From the NCBI GenBank assembly GCA_963782465.1, contig CAWAJR010000003.1:930001-994000 (forward strand): a stretch of 64,000 nt of DNA, read 5' to 3'. This stretch comes from JAODBJ01 sp963782465. GTDB lineage: Bacteria; Actinomycetota; Acidimicrobiia; IMCC26256; PALSA-610. Position 1 is the stretch's first letter, and each line of letters begins with the position of its first letter. The position numbers and the translations under genes were made by a program. The notes under the pieces were generated by a model. The model worked only from the letters and a program-made list of their open reading frames with translations, searched no databases and was not told where the DNA came from. Positions 52,474 to 61,551 of the stretch are shown one piece after another.

Positions 52474-54190
52474 ATGCCCGAGACCACCGTTCGGGCCGGC
52501 AGCGTCACCGAACTGCGGGCCACCGGCCGCCTCACCACGAAGGTCGGCCACCTTCCGGTCGTCGTCTTCTGGGACGAGGCCCGGGCGTTCGCGATCGAGG
52601 ACCGCTGCCCGCACATGGGGTTCCCCCTCCACCAGGGCACGGTCGAGTGCGGTCTCGTCACCTGCCACTGGCATCACGCCCGCTTCGACCTCGAGTCGGG
52701 GTGCACCCTCGATCTCTGGGCCGACGACGCGACCGGCTTCGACGTCACCGTCGACGGCGACGACGTCATCGTCCACGCGCGCTCGGAACCCGACCCGGCA
52801 CCCCGCTGGCGGCGCCGGCTGCGCGACGGCCTGGAGGACGGCCTCACCCTCGTCACCGCGAAGGCGGTGCTCGGCCTCCTCGCGGCCGAGGTGCCGGCCG
52901 GGGACATCGTGCGCGAAGGGATCGACTTCGGTGTGCGCTACCGCGACGCGGGTTGGGGTGCGGGGCTCACCGTGCTCGTCGCGATGGCGAACCTGCTCCC
53001 CCATCTCGATGATGACGACCGCGGTCTCGCGCTGGTACACGGTCTCGCGTTCGTGTCACGCGACACCGCCAACCGTCCCCCGCGGTTCCCGGTCGGTCCC
53101 CTCGCGACCGATGCCGTGCCCAACGACCGGCTCGCCGAGTGGTACCGGCGCTTCATCGACACTCGCAACGCCGACGCGGCCGAACGTGTCGTCGCGACCA
53201 CACTCGGGCGGCCCGACGGCCTGCGCGACGCGGAGCGCATGATGTTCGCGGCAGTCACCGATCACGTCTTCATCGACGGTGGGCACACCATCGACTTCAC
53301 GAACAAGGCCTTCGAAGCCCTCACGCATGTCGGTCGCGACGCGGCGGGCGACGTGCTCCCGACGTTGGTCCGGCAGACCGCGGCCGCGGCCCGCTCCGAG
53401 GAGCAGAGCGCGTGGCGCCACCCGCACGATCTCGGCCGCCTGGTCGACGACACCGTCGCCGAACTGGAAAAGGCGGTTGTGGAAGCGGGCGGGTCGAACT
53501 TCGACGACGTTGCCGGGCTCGCCTGGCGCTTCCTCGAAGACGACCCGTACGCGGTGAGCGACGCGCTCGTCGAGTCGGCTCGCGCCGGCGCGACTCCCGA
53601 ACTGATCGGGCGCGCGGTTGCGTACGCGAGCGCATTGCGGATCACGCGCTTCCACACCCAGAACGACTTCGGCGACTGGGACACCGTGCACCACGCGTTC
53701 ACCGCTGCGAACGCGTTGCACCAGGCGCTGCAGCGCAACGCGACCCCGGAACTGCTGCGGGGCGCGGTACACGCCGTCCTTCGCATCTACCTCGACCGGT
53801 TCATGAACGTGCCCGCGGCCCGGCTCCCGAGCGCCGACCGCGGCGATCTCGCGACGCTGGCCGGGTATTTCGAAGTGCAAGGCGGCGTCGACGAAGCCGG
53901 CAACGAGGCGTACGGCTTCCTGCGAGGCGGTGGAAGTCGCGCCACGCTGATCGCCGCGCTCGGTCACGCGCTGCTCGCCGAGGACGCCGAGTTCCACTGG
54001 TTCCAGGTGTTCGAAGCCGGCGTTCGCCAGGCGCTCGTCTGGCCCGAAGGACTCCGAAGAATCCGCGCTCGTGCTCGCCGGTATCGCGCGCTTCCTTTCC
54101 GCGCACACGCCCACCCGTCGAGAACTCCCGACGGTCGTACGCATCGCGACCCGCCTCCGCCGCGGCGAAGCGCTCTACGAAGACGACTGA
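52474..54190 (+). CDS. Rieske [2Fe-2S] protein fused to a large helical domain, apparent frameshift near the end
   Basis: About 572 residues after correction. An N-terminal Rieske domain with ligands C45, H47, C64, H67 (CPHMG and CHWHH) is followed by some 460 residues of mostly helical sequence that I cannot place in a family. This part has His-rich motifs: FIDGGHTIDFTNKAFEALTHVG, LALVHGLAFV, and TRFHTQNDFGDWDTVHHAF, which could bind iron. At about 54040-54052 the frame slips; the true end is SEESALVLAGIARFLSAH to LYEDD. An oxygenase or reductase role is likely but not shown. Confidence 0.78.
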
Positions 54191-54197
54191 AGCGGCA

Positions 54198-54854
54198 TCA
54201 GCCGGGCCAGAGCGGCCCCTGCACCTCGAACGCCAGCGGTTCGCCCCAGTGGTTCTGGAACGACACTTCCTCAACCGGGCGGCGCGGCGCGACACCCCAC
54301 CGGCCGGTCGGGTAACCGAAACAGACGCACGACGAGAACAGCCACCCGTCTTCCTTCGGCACGCCGAGGATCTCGAGGACGTCGTCGAGACGGAAGAAGA
54401 ACACGCTCGTGAGTGACGCGCCCACCCCTTCCGCCCGTGCCGCCAGCATCGCCGACCACGTTGCCGGGAAGATCGAACCCCCCGTCGGGTCGAACTGCAC
54501 GAAGCTGAGCAGCAGCAACGGGTAGTCCTCGAAGTGGTCGGCGAGATGTTGCGCCGAGCGTTGGATGCGCAACATCTCCGCGTTTTCGGGCTCGTCGGGT
54601 GCCGCGTTGGCCACCTCGAGCCGTTCCTTGTAGATCGTCGCCCACAACTGGGTCATGCAGTCGCGGTAGATCGGGCCGAGCCGGTCCTTCACCCCCTGGT
54701 CGTCGACCAGCAGGAAGCGCCAGTTCTGCGTGTTCCCACCGCTCGGCGCGCGGATCGCCGCGTCGAGGATCCGGGCCTGCACTTCTCGCGGGATCGGATC
54801 GGGGCGGACACGGCGCATCGCGCGTGTCGTGTACAAGGCTTCGTAGATGTCCAT
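54198..54854 (-). CDS. Nitroreductase family protein
   Basis: 218 residues. FMN-binding start TTRAMRRVRPDPIP, APSGGNTQNWRFLLVDD near 37-53, later GVGASLTSVFFFRLDDVLEILGVP and GYPTGRWG. Nitroreductases use NAD(P)H to reduce nitro groups, quinones or to saturate ring bonds; some members act in steroid A/B ring or BluB-type reactions. Start ATG 54854. It converges with the Rieske gene, 7 bp between stops. Confidence 0.88.
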   Translation of the reverse strand: MDIYEALYTTRAMRRVRPDPIPREVQARILDAAIRAPSGGNTQNWRFLLVDDQGVKDRLGPIYRDCMTQLWATIYKERLEVANAAPDEPENAEMLRIQRSAQHLADHFEDYPLLLLSFVQFDPTGGSIFPATWSAMLAARAEGVGASLTSVFFFRLDDVLEILGVPKEDGWLFSSCVCFGYPTGRWGVAPRRPVEEVSFQNHWGEPLAFEVQGPLWPG

Positions 54855-54926
54855 CGCGACCCATAGTCGCAGAATGGACGGCGGCGTGCGTTGTCGCGTA
54901 CGCCGGGTTCGCTCAGGCGGCGTTCG

Positions 54927-55424
54927 TCAGCCGGTGCCGCCGATGTCGACGTCGAAGGCCTCGTACACGAGGTCGGCGCCCCGGTGACGGTGCCGCGTGA
55001 GGAGTGCGAGCAACGCCAGCAACCGGTCTCGTAACGCCTCGGCCCATTCGATCGAATCGACCGAAGGTCGCGCTCGCAACCGCGCCGCCGCGGCCGAGAT
55101 CGCGTCGACCATCTCGCCGTGCTCTTCGCGCAAGCGGTGCGCCTGGTTCGCAAGACGCGGCTCGTGCTCGACGATCTCGTCGAGGAACCCATCGGGGGCC
55201 TCGGTGGCGAAGATGTGATGGTCGACCACGTCACGAAGGTCGGAGAGCGCGGATCGCACCCCGTCGGCCCACGCGTCGATCCGGCCCTCGACCGGAGCGG
55301 TCGCCGCGGACTCGACGGCGACCATCGCGGCCCGCATACCGGCCCGGCGTTTCCGCATGGCCTCGAGCGGGTCCGATGGCGCCACCTCGGGGAGCAGAAC
55401 ATCGAAACGACGGAACCGAGCCAT
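54927..55424 (-). CDS. Hemerythrin (HHE)-like protein
   Basis: 165 residues from ATG 55424, with a perfect AGGAGG 7 bp upstream. Helical, with a possible di-iron ligand set: VVDHHIFATEAPDGFLDEIVEHE, HRLREEHGEMVDAI, and LLTRHRHRGADLVYEAF near the end. The spacing is close to, but not exactly, the canonical HHE pattern. Binding of O2, NO or iron is possible. Confidence 0.7.
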   Translation of the reverse strand: MARFRRFDVLLPEVAPSDPLEAMRKRRAGMRAAMVAVESAATAPVEGRIDAWADGVRSALSDLRDVVDHHIFATEAPDGFLDEIVEHEPRLANQAHRLREEHGEMVDAISAAAARLRARPSVDSIEWAEALRDRLLALLALLTRHRHRGADLVYEAFDVDIGGTG

Positions 55425-55534
55425 GGCACGACCTCCTGGTGGCGACACCGTCGCCCATTCCGGACCGTGCGTCAATCGTCGCGGCACCCTCGTCACGAAC
55501 ATGTCACGGTGCCGGTGGCCACCGAGCGCGGCGC

Positions 55535-56521
55535 TCAGGGGCGGATGCGGGGCAGGACCTTGTTCGCGAACAATTCGAGGCTCGCCCAGGCCAGGTCGGG
55601 AGGCAGCCCGCCGGCCAACGGGTGGAAGTTGAGGGCGCCCATCGGGGGGACCGCCGCGGCCCGGGCGACGATGTCGTCGGGTGTACCGACCCAGATCTGC
55701 GGGGCTCGCTTCAACTCCTCGATCGACGCGGCTTGCACCATCGGTGTCGAAACCTGGCCCTTGGTCTGGTAGCTGGCGTACGTGCTCGTCTCGTACATCA
55801 GGTACTGGCCGATCTCCGACCATGCCTTGTCGGGGTCGTCGGTGACGTGCACGAAGGTCGGGCCGTCGGGCACCATCACGAAACCGGAGTCGAAGCCGAT
55901 CTTCTTCGCCTCGTCGTAGTAGGCCTCCGACACCTTCGGGTCGGTGTTCATCGGCAGCATCGGCAGGCGCAGCCGCGCGGCCCGGCGCGCTGCGGCGGGA
56001 ACCCCGCCGCCGACCAGCAGCATCGGGTGCGGTTGGGTCGCCGGCTTCGGGGTGACGCGCACCGTACGCCCCCGCCACTCGAACGACTCGGTCGTCCATG
56101 CCTGCAACAACACCTCGACGTACTCCTCGAGGATCTTGCCGCGCGCGGCATGGTCGACACCCGCCATGTCGAACTCGTCGACCTTGTAGCCCGCGCCGAC
56201 GATCGTCATCAACCGGCCCGGGAACGCGTTGTCGATCACGGCGATCTGTTCGGCGATACGCACCGGGTCGTGCAAGGGGATGATCGCCGCGCTCACCATC
56301 ACCGGCGCACGTTCGGTCGCGCCGAGTGCCGCGGCCGCGATAGTGAGCGGCGCGGGCATCCAACCGTCGTCGACGCCGTGATGTTCGGAGAGTACGAGGA
56401 AGTCGAAGCCGCGCTTGTCGGCCCAGCGGAACATGTCGAGCGCGGCGGTATAGATCTCGCTCCTCGACGCCGCACCGAATGCGGGAGCACGGAAATCCTG
56501 GCGCATGGTGAGCAACGGCAT
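55535..56521 (-). CDS. LLM class F420-dependent oxidoreductase
   Basis: 328 residues, luciferase-like TIM barrel. LSEHHGVDDGWMPAPLTIAAAALGATERAPVMVSA carries the conserved H and G positions; PMLLVGGGVPAAARRAAR is the typical C-terminal motif. Such enzymes use F420H2 or FMN to transfer hydride to alkanes, ketones or sterol-type substrates. It follows the next LLM gene with 2 bp between them, so both come from one mRNA. Confidence 0.88.
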   Translation of the reverse strand: MPLLTMRQDFRAPAFGAASRSEIYTAALDMFRWADKRGFDFLVLSEHHGVDDGWMPAPLTIAAAALGATERAPVMVSAAIIPLHDPVRIAEQIAVIDNAFPGRLMTIVGAGYKVDEFDMAGVDHAARGKILEEYVEVLLQAWTTESFEWRGRTVRVTPKPATQPHPMLLVGGGVPAAARRAARLRLPMLPMNTDPKVSEAYYDEAKKIGFDSGFVMVPDGPTFVHVTDDPDKAWSEIGQYLMYETSTYASYQTKGQVSTPMVQAASIEELKRAPQIWVGTPDDIVARAAAVPPMGALNFHPLAGGLPPDLAWASLELFANKVLPRIRP

Positions 56522-56523
56522 GA

Positions 56524-57495
56524 TCAGCCCAGTTCCTTGCGGGTCAGGTGCGGCGCCACGTCGGCTCCGAACGCGGCTATCTGGTCACACTGCTCGCCGG
56601 CTGAACGCGTCGCGAAGCGAAGTTGCAGGTGCGCGACGCCCATCTCACCGAGTTCGTTGAACGAGTCGATGACCCGCTGCGGCGAACCGGAAAGGGTCCC
56701 TTTCGGCGTCTCGAAGGAGGGCTCACCGAGATGGACGTACTCGGTGATGTAGCCGAGTTCGAGCTTCTCGCCGGGGCGGGCACGATCGCGGTGTTCGAGG
56801 ATGTACGCGATGTCGTCGGGAAGCCGTTTGCGGGGCGTGCCCTGCGGGATCCACCCGTCGCCGCGCTCGGCGACTCGCCGCAGGGCCGGTTTCCCGTAAC
56901 CGCCGATCCAGATCGGCGGCCGCGGTTGTTGGGCCGGCCGCGGTCGTTGCCCCATCCCCTCGACGGGCCAGCGGGGACCTTCGAGCACCGGGTACTCGTC
57001 GGTCCAGGCCGCGACGATGCCGTCGATCGCTTCGTTGGCGATCGCGCCGCGCTCGGCGAACGGCACGCCGAGCATTTCGAACTCCGCTTCGACATGCCCC
57101 GTGCCGACACCGAGGATCAACCGGCCACCCGAAAGCGCGTCGAGGGTCGCGAACGCCTTCGCGGTGTCGAGCGGGTGGCGGTACGGCAGGCAGTAGACGT
57201 TGGTCATGACGCGGGTGCGCTCGGTCTTCGCGGCGAGGTACGCGAGGGTCGGGACGGGATCGAACCACTGCGTCGACATCATGTCGGCGTGCGAACGCGG
57301 GATCGCGATGTGATGGCACACGGCGACGTAGAAGAAGCCCGCCTCGTCGCAAGCCTGCGCGACGCGCACGAGGTCGTCGATCGTGGAGCCCTCGCGCTCC
57401 CACTCCTGCGACGTGCGCACGCTCAACGCCTGGACCGGCAACTGCAACCCGCAGACCAGCTTGCCTTCCGGCACCACCGAAACCGTCGAGTACAT
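56524..57495 (-). CDS. LLM class F420-dependent oxidoreductase
   Basis: 323 residues. Luciferase-like family: FFYVAVCHHIAIPRSH, KAFATLDALSGGRLILGVGTGHVEAEFEMLG, and PPIWIGGYGKPALRRVAERGDGWIP. This is the MSMEG_2906/Rv-type actinobacterial group probably using F420. Start ATG 57495 with GAGGGGGAG just before it. The long palindrome at 57510 lies 15 bp upstream, between this gene and the aldehyde dehydrogenase. Confidence 0.88.
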   Translation of the reverse strand: MYSTVSVVPEGKLVCGLQLPVQALSVRTSQEWEREGSTIDDLVRVAQACDEAGFFYVAVCHHIAIPRSHADMMSTQWFDPVPTLAYLAAKTERTRVMTNVYCLPYRHPLDTAKAFATLDALSGGRLILGVGTGHVEAEFEMLGVPFAERGAIANEAIDGIVAAWTDEYPVLEGPRWPVEGMGQRPRPAQQPRPPIWIGGYGKPALRRVAERGDGWIPQGTPRKRLPDDIAYILEHRDRARPGEKLELGYITEYVHLGEPSFETPKGTLSGSPQRVIDSFNELGEMGVAHLQLRFATRSAGEQCDQIAAFGADVAPHLTRKELG

Positions 57496-57509
57496 CTCCC
57501 CCTCGTTCC

Positions 57510-57554
57510 ACGTGCGTCGATAGCTATCGCTATGCGATAGCTATCGACGCACGT
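57510..57554. repeat. Long palindrome, copy 2 (two GATAGCTATC units)
   Basis: Same 37-nt core as at 21971 (arms 57514-57530 and 57534-57550 around TAT); here the flanking ACGT on both sides makes a perfect 45-nt palindrome. It lies between the stop of the aldehyde dehydrogenase (57560) and the start of the LLM gene (57495), both on the minus strand. Confidence 0.9.
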
Positions 57555-57559
57555 CGTTG

Positions 57560-59021
57560 TCAGCTGGGCCAGACGACGCTTTGCAGTTCGGTGTAGGCGT
57601 GGAGGCCGAACTCGCCACCGTCGCGTCCCACGCCGCTCAGTTTCGTCCCGCCGAATGGCGCGTAGTGGTTGCGTTGGGTCGTGTTGATACCGATGTTGCC
57701 GGCGCGCAGCCGGCGGCTCACCCGCATGGCTCGGGCGGTGTCGGCCGTGAACACGTAGTCGTAGAGGCCGAAATCGGTGCTGTTCGCGATCGCGATGCCT
57801 TCTTCCTCGTCGTCGAAGGGGATCGCCACGATCACGGGGCCGAAGATCTCTTCCTGCGCGACGCGCATGTCGGCGCGGCCCGACGCGATCAACGTCGGCG
57901 CGACGTAGAAACCGCGCGTCAAGTGGTCGGGCCGCTGACCGCCGGCGACGAGTTCGCCGCCTTCTTCCTGGCCGATGCGGACGTAGTTCTCGATGCGCTC
58001 GCGGTGCGCGGCGGTGATCACCGGCCCGACGACGGTGTCGCGTTCCATCGGGTCGCCGACCTTCAACACCTTCGCCATCTTGGCCAGGCCCTCGACCACC
58101 TGGTCGTAGACGCCGCGCTGCACGATCGCCCGCGTCGGCGCGGTGCAGATCTGGCCCGAATGGAAGGTCCAGACCGAACCGATCATCCCGATCGCGCTCT
58201 TCACGTTGGCGTCGTCGAACACCAGGCCCGCGCCCTTGCCCCCGAGTTCGAGCAGGAACCGCTTCATGGTGCGGCCGCCGACCTCGGCGATGCGCAGGCC
58301 GACCCCGGTGCTCCCGGTGAACGACACCATGTCGATGTCGCGCGACTCCACCAGCGCCTCGCCACTGTCGGGCGTCGACCCGGTGACGACGTTCACGACC
58401 CCGGGCGGGAAGCCGACCTCGTGCATGAGCTTCACGAGGTCGATCACCGCGAGCGGGTCCTGGGACGCGGGGCGCACCACGACGGTGTTGCCCATCGCCA
58501 GCGCAGGACCGAGCTTCCCGGCCATGTTCACGACGGGGAAGTTGTACGGCGTGATGCACGCGACCGCACCGACGGGCGCCCGCCGCGCGATCGCACCCAT
58601 GAGCCCGCCGGGCGCGAGCGCGGTGGCCGGCATCTCCTGCGGCGGGAGCGGGATGACGTCGCTGTCGAGCGCGAACCGCGCGGTACGCGTCGAAGCGCGT
58701 CGCGGCCTGCGGGACTTGCATCTGCTTGCCGACCGTCGCCGTGCACCCGGTTTCGGCGATGACGACGGGAAGCAGTTCGTCGCGATGGTCGCGGATCGCG
58801 TCGGCGGTCGCTTTCAGCAGCCGCGACCGTTCCTCTCGCGACGCCTGCGACCAGGAGGCGAACGCTTCCTGCGCGGCGCGCGCCGCGTCGCGGGCTTGGT
58901 CGACCGAGGCTTCGGGTGCCGCGCCGGCAACCTCCTCGGTCGCGGGGTTGATGATGTCGTAGGCGCCGTTCGCGCCGTCGACCCACTCGCCGCCGATCAG
59001 CAGTTGGCGCGATTCGGCCAT
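57560..59021 (-). CDS. Aldehyde dehydrogenase, apparent one-base insertion
   Basis: About 486 residues after correction. ITPYNFPVVNMAGKLGPALAMG, FTGSTGVGLRI, LELGGKGAGLVFDD, catalytic Cys in HSGQICTAPTR, EEIFGPVIVAIPF and PFGGTKLSGVGRDGG are all present. Near 58682 an extra base breaks the frame; without it the sequence reads FDAYARFALDSDVIPLPPQEM, the expected ALDH text. Start ATG 59021. Upstream of the two LLM genes on the same strand, so an alcohol-to-acid route may be encoded, with the palindrome in between. Confidence 0.88.
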
Positions 59022-59114
59022 GTGTGCGCTGCTCCCCGGGCTGGGTTGGATCCGGATCCGGTGTTCACCCGAAAGTGTAACGCGTTCGATTTCTGCGCGG
59101 CAGCCGCCGGTTCG

Positions 59115-59597
59115 CTACCCGTTGCTGCCGCAGGAGGTGATGCCGAGCTGCTTGGAGAGCGTGTCGAGGCGCTTGAACTCGGCCGGTTCCGCGGTCTGCG
59201 CCAGGAGTTCGGGGTCGCCTTCCAGCTTCGAGGCCGCGGTGTCGAGCGCGTCGTAGAACTGGCTCGCGAGGGCCTGCTTGCCCGTCGGGTAGCCGACCTT
59301 GCGCAGCTCCGTCGCCGCCTCGTGCAAGAGCGCGCCGTACTTCGTCGCGATCACCTTGCGCCCCGAGGCGGTCGTGGCGCTGACGCCCTTGATCGCCGAC
59401 GTGAGCTGCTGTTGCAGGCTCGCGCACGCCGCATTGGTCTTGGTGACGTAGACCGAGACCGACACTTCCTTGCCGGCGCCACCGGTGGTCGTGGTGGCCG
59501 CGCCGCCGTTGCTGCTACTGCTGCCGCAGGCACCGAACGAAGCGGTGAAGCCGACCGCGACGAACAGCGCGACCGACACTGCTTTGACCTGACCCAT
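59115..59597 (-). CDS. Small lipoprotein of unknown function
   Basis: 160 residues from ATG 59597 with GGGAG upstream. Lipobox-like FGAC (Cys24), a Ser/Thr/Gly-rich linker, then a helical domain (LQQQLTSAIKGVSATTASGRKVIATKYGALLHEAATELRKVG) and a C-terminal SCGS. Typical actinobacterial surface lipoprotein; family unknown. Confidence 0.75.
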   Translation of the reverse strand: MGQVKAVSVALFVAVGFTASFGACGSSSSNGGAATTTTGGAGKEVSVSVYVTKTNAACASLQQQLTSAIKGVSATTASGRKVIATKYGALLHEAATELRKVGYPTGKQALASQFYDALDTAASKLEGDPELLAQTAEPAEFKRLDTLSKQLGITSCGSNG

Positions 59598-59674
59598 GCG
59601 TCGCACTCCCAGCATTCCCCGGCGTCCCCCGAAGCGGGAACCCGGGAACGCTAGTTGGCCCGTAGGGTGCGACC

Positions 59675-60226
59675 GTGTACGCGGGGGAACCGGTCGTGCT
59701 CGTCGGCCTCATGGGCACGGGTAAGACGACGATCGGCAGGCTCGTCGCCCACCGGCTCGCGGTGCCGTTCGTCGACGGCGACGACGCGCTCGAACGGCAG
59801 ACCGGCCACACCGCGCGCGAACTCCTCGCCATCGAAGGTGCAGAGGGGATGCACGGTGCCGAAGCGCGCGTCTTGCTCGACGCGCTCGACGCGCCGGGAG
59901 CGAGCGTGATCGCGGCCGCCGCGAGCGTGGTGCTCGATCCCGAGATCCGCGCCCGCCTGGGGGAACCGGCGCCGGGAGGCGCGCGCCGCGTGTTCGTGAT
60001 CTGGCTCCGGGCCGAACCGCATTGGCTGGCCGAACGCGTCCGGCGCGTGGCCGGTGCGCACCGGCCGTTCGTCGATCGCGACGCCGGCGTCCTCGTGCGG
60101 CAACACGCCGAACGGGCGCGGCTCTACCAGGAGGTCGCTTCGCTCGTGGTCGACGTCACCGGCCGCGACGAGGACGCAATCGTCGCCGAGATCATGGCGG
60201 CGACGGAAGGAACGTCAGGCCGGTAG
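59675..60226 (+). CDS. Shikimate kinase-like P-loop kinase
   Basis: 183 residues. Walker A GLMGTGKTTIG at the start and VDGDDALERQTG like the DxD of shikimate kinase, plus AHRPF like its lid Arg. However, the FR motif that binds shikimate reads GMHGAEAR and the GGG loop reads IAAAASVV. The fold is clear; shikimate is doubtful as substrate. GTG 59675 is the start. Overlaps the convergent amidohydrolase by 12 bp. Confidence 0.8.
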   Translation: MYAGEPVVLVGLMGTGKTTIGRLVAHRLAVPFVDGDDALERQTGHTARELLAIEGAEGMHGAEARVLLDALDAPGASVIAAAASVVLDPEIRARLGEPAPGGARRVFVIWLRAEPHWLAERVRRVAGAHRPFVDRDAGVLVRQHAERARLYQEVASLVVDVTGRDEDAIVAEIMAATEGTSGR

Positions 60227-61414
60227 GTCGAGCCGCAACATGCGGATGGCGTTGGTGCGACAGATCTTGTCGACCTGCTCCTGGGTGAGGTCGCGCATGA
60301 TGTCTTCGGCGACCTTCTTCGTGTGCGGCCAGGTGGAATCGCTGTGCGGGTAATCGGTCTCGAACGTCACGTTGTCGATACCGACCACGTCGAGTGAGGC
60401 GAGGCCGTGTGGGTCGTCGAAGAAGCAGCCGTACACGTGCTCGTAGTAATAGGCCGACGGCTTCTTCTTCACCGCGTCGGAAATCCCACCCCAACCACGG
60501 TTGTCCTCCCACACCTTGTCGGCGCGTTCGAGCACGTAGGGGATCCAACCGATCTGGCCCTCGGAGTACGCAACTTCGAGCTTGGGGAATTTCTCGAACA
60601 CGCCCGAGAGGAGGAAGTCGGTGAGCGACATCGCCGCGTTCATGTAGGTGAGCGTGCTGCCGACCGCCGCGGGTGCGTCGGCCGACGTCGACGGCATCTT
60701 CGACGACGAACCGATGTGCATGCACACGACCGTCTCGGTCTCGGCGCAGGCGGCGAAGAACGGGTCCCACTCCCCCGAATGCACCGACGGCAGGCCGAGG
60801 AACGGTGGGATCTCGGAGAAGCACACCGCGTGGCCGCCGCGCGCCGCGTTGCGCCGCACTTCGGCGGCCGCGAGGTGCGCGTCCCACAGCTGGATGATCG
60901 GCAACGGGATCAACCGGCCGTTGGTGCCGGCGCACCACTCGTCGAACATCCAGTCGTTGTAGGCCTTGACGCAGAGGTCGCCGAGTTCACGGTCTTTGCG
61001 CTCGAGGAACGTCTGGCCGCAAAAGCGCGGGAAACTCGGGAATGAGAGCGACGCCTCGACGTGGTTCACGTCCATGTCTTCGAGGCGGGCCTTCTGGTCC
61101 CAGCAACCCTTGCGCATGTCGTCCATGGTGATCGGGCTGACCGTCACCTCGTCGCGTGGGTAGCCGGCGGCGGCCGAGAGGCGGGTGAGCGGCCACAGCA
61201 GGTCTTCGACCAGCCACCAGTCGCACCAGGTCCCGTCTTCGTCGGCGCTCGCTTCGTCGTAGGAGAACACCCCTCCGACGAACTGCATGTTCTTGACCTT
61301 GCGCCGTTCGATACGCGGCCCCTCCGCCTTGAACTTCTCGGGGAGGCGGTCCTGCCACACGTTCGCGGGCTCGATGACGTGGTCGTCGACCGAGATGATC
61401 TTGGGGATCTCCAT
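60215..61414 (-). CDS. Amidohydrolase_2 family protein (sister of the gene at 34449)
   Basis: 399 residues. ISVDDHVIEPANVW at the N-terminus, HIGSSSKMPSTSADAP in the middle and TFETDYPHSDSTWPHTKK near the end mirror the protein at 34449. Long shared stretches such as AEVRRNAARGGHAVCFSEIPP show a recent common origin. Start ATG 61414 is 14 bp from CTGAC site 8. Likely metal-dependent hydrolase or decarboxylase of a ring-cleavage product. Confidence 0.9.
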   Translation of the reverse strand: MEIPKIISVDDHVIEPANVWQDRLPEKFKAEGPRIERRKVKNMQFVGGVFSYDEASADEDGTWCDWWLVEDLLWPLTRLSAAAGYPRDEVTVSPITMDDMRKGCWDQKARLEDMDVNHVEASLSFPSFPRFCGQTFLERKDRELGDLCVKAYNDWMFDEWCAGTNGRLIPLPIIQLWDAHLAAAEVRRNAARGGHAVCFSEIPPFLGLPSVHSGEWDPFFAACAETETVVCMHIGSSSKMPSTSADAPAAVGSTLTYMNAAMSLTDFLLSGVFEKFPKLEVAYSEGQIGWIPYVLERADKVWEDNRGWGGISDAVKKKPSAYYYEHVYGCFFDDPHGLASLDVVGIDNVTFETDYPHSDSTWPHTKKVAEDIMRDLTQEQVDKICRTNAIRMLRLDLPA

Positions 61415-61428
61415 GGCCAGAGGCTACA

Positions 61429-61445
61429 TCTGACGGGTCGTCAGA
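61429..61445. promoter_or_regulatory. Operator-like palindrome TCTGAC-GGGTC-GTCAGA, site 8
   Basis: 6-bp arms, spacer GGGTC identical to site 7. Directly upstream of the amidohydrolase at 60215. Confidence 0.72.
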
Positions 61446-61551
61446 AAAGGGGCCGAAGGCACGGAGGTGCCCGCGCCGGGGGTCGATTGGCACTTCACCC
61501 TTCGCCCGGGCGGGCCGATGCACGTTGGGGACCGGTCCATGGAGGGACCTC

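Noticed and set aside
21971..57550. The two palindromes as ends (att sites or inverted repeats) of one 35-kb mobile element
   Set aside because: No integrase, transposase or phage gene lies between them, and the enclosed genes have the same composition as those outside.
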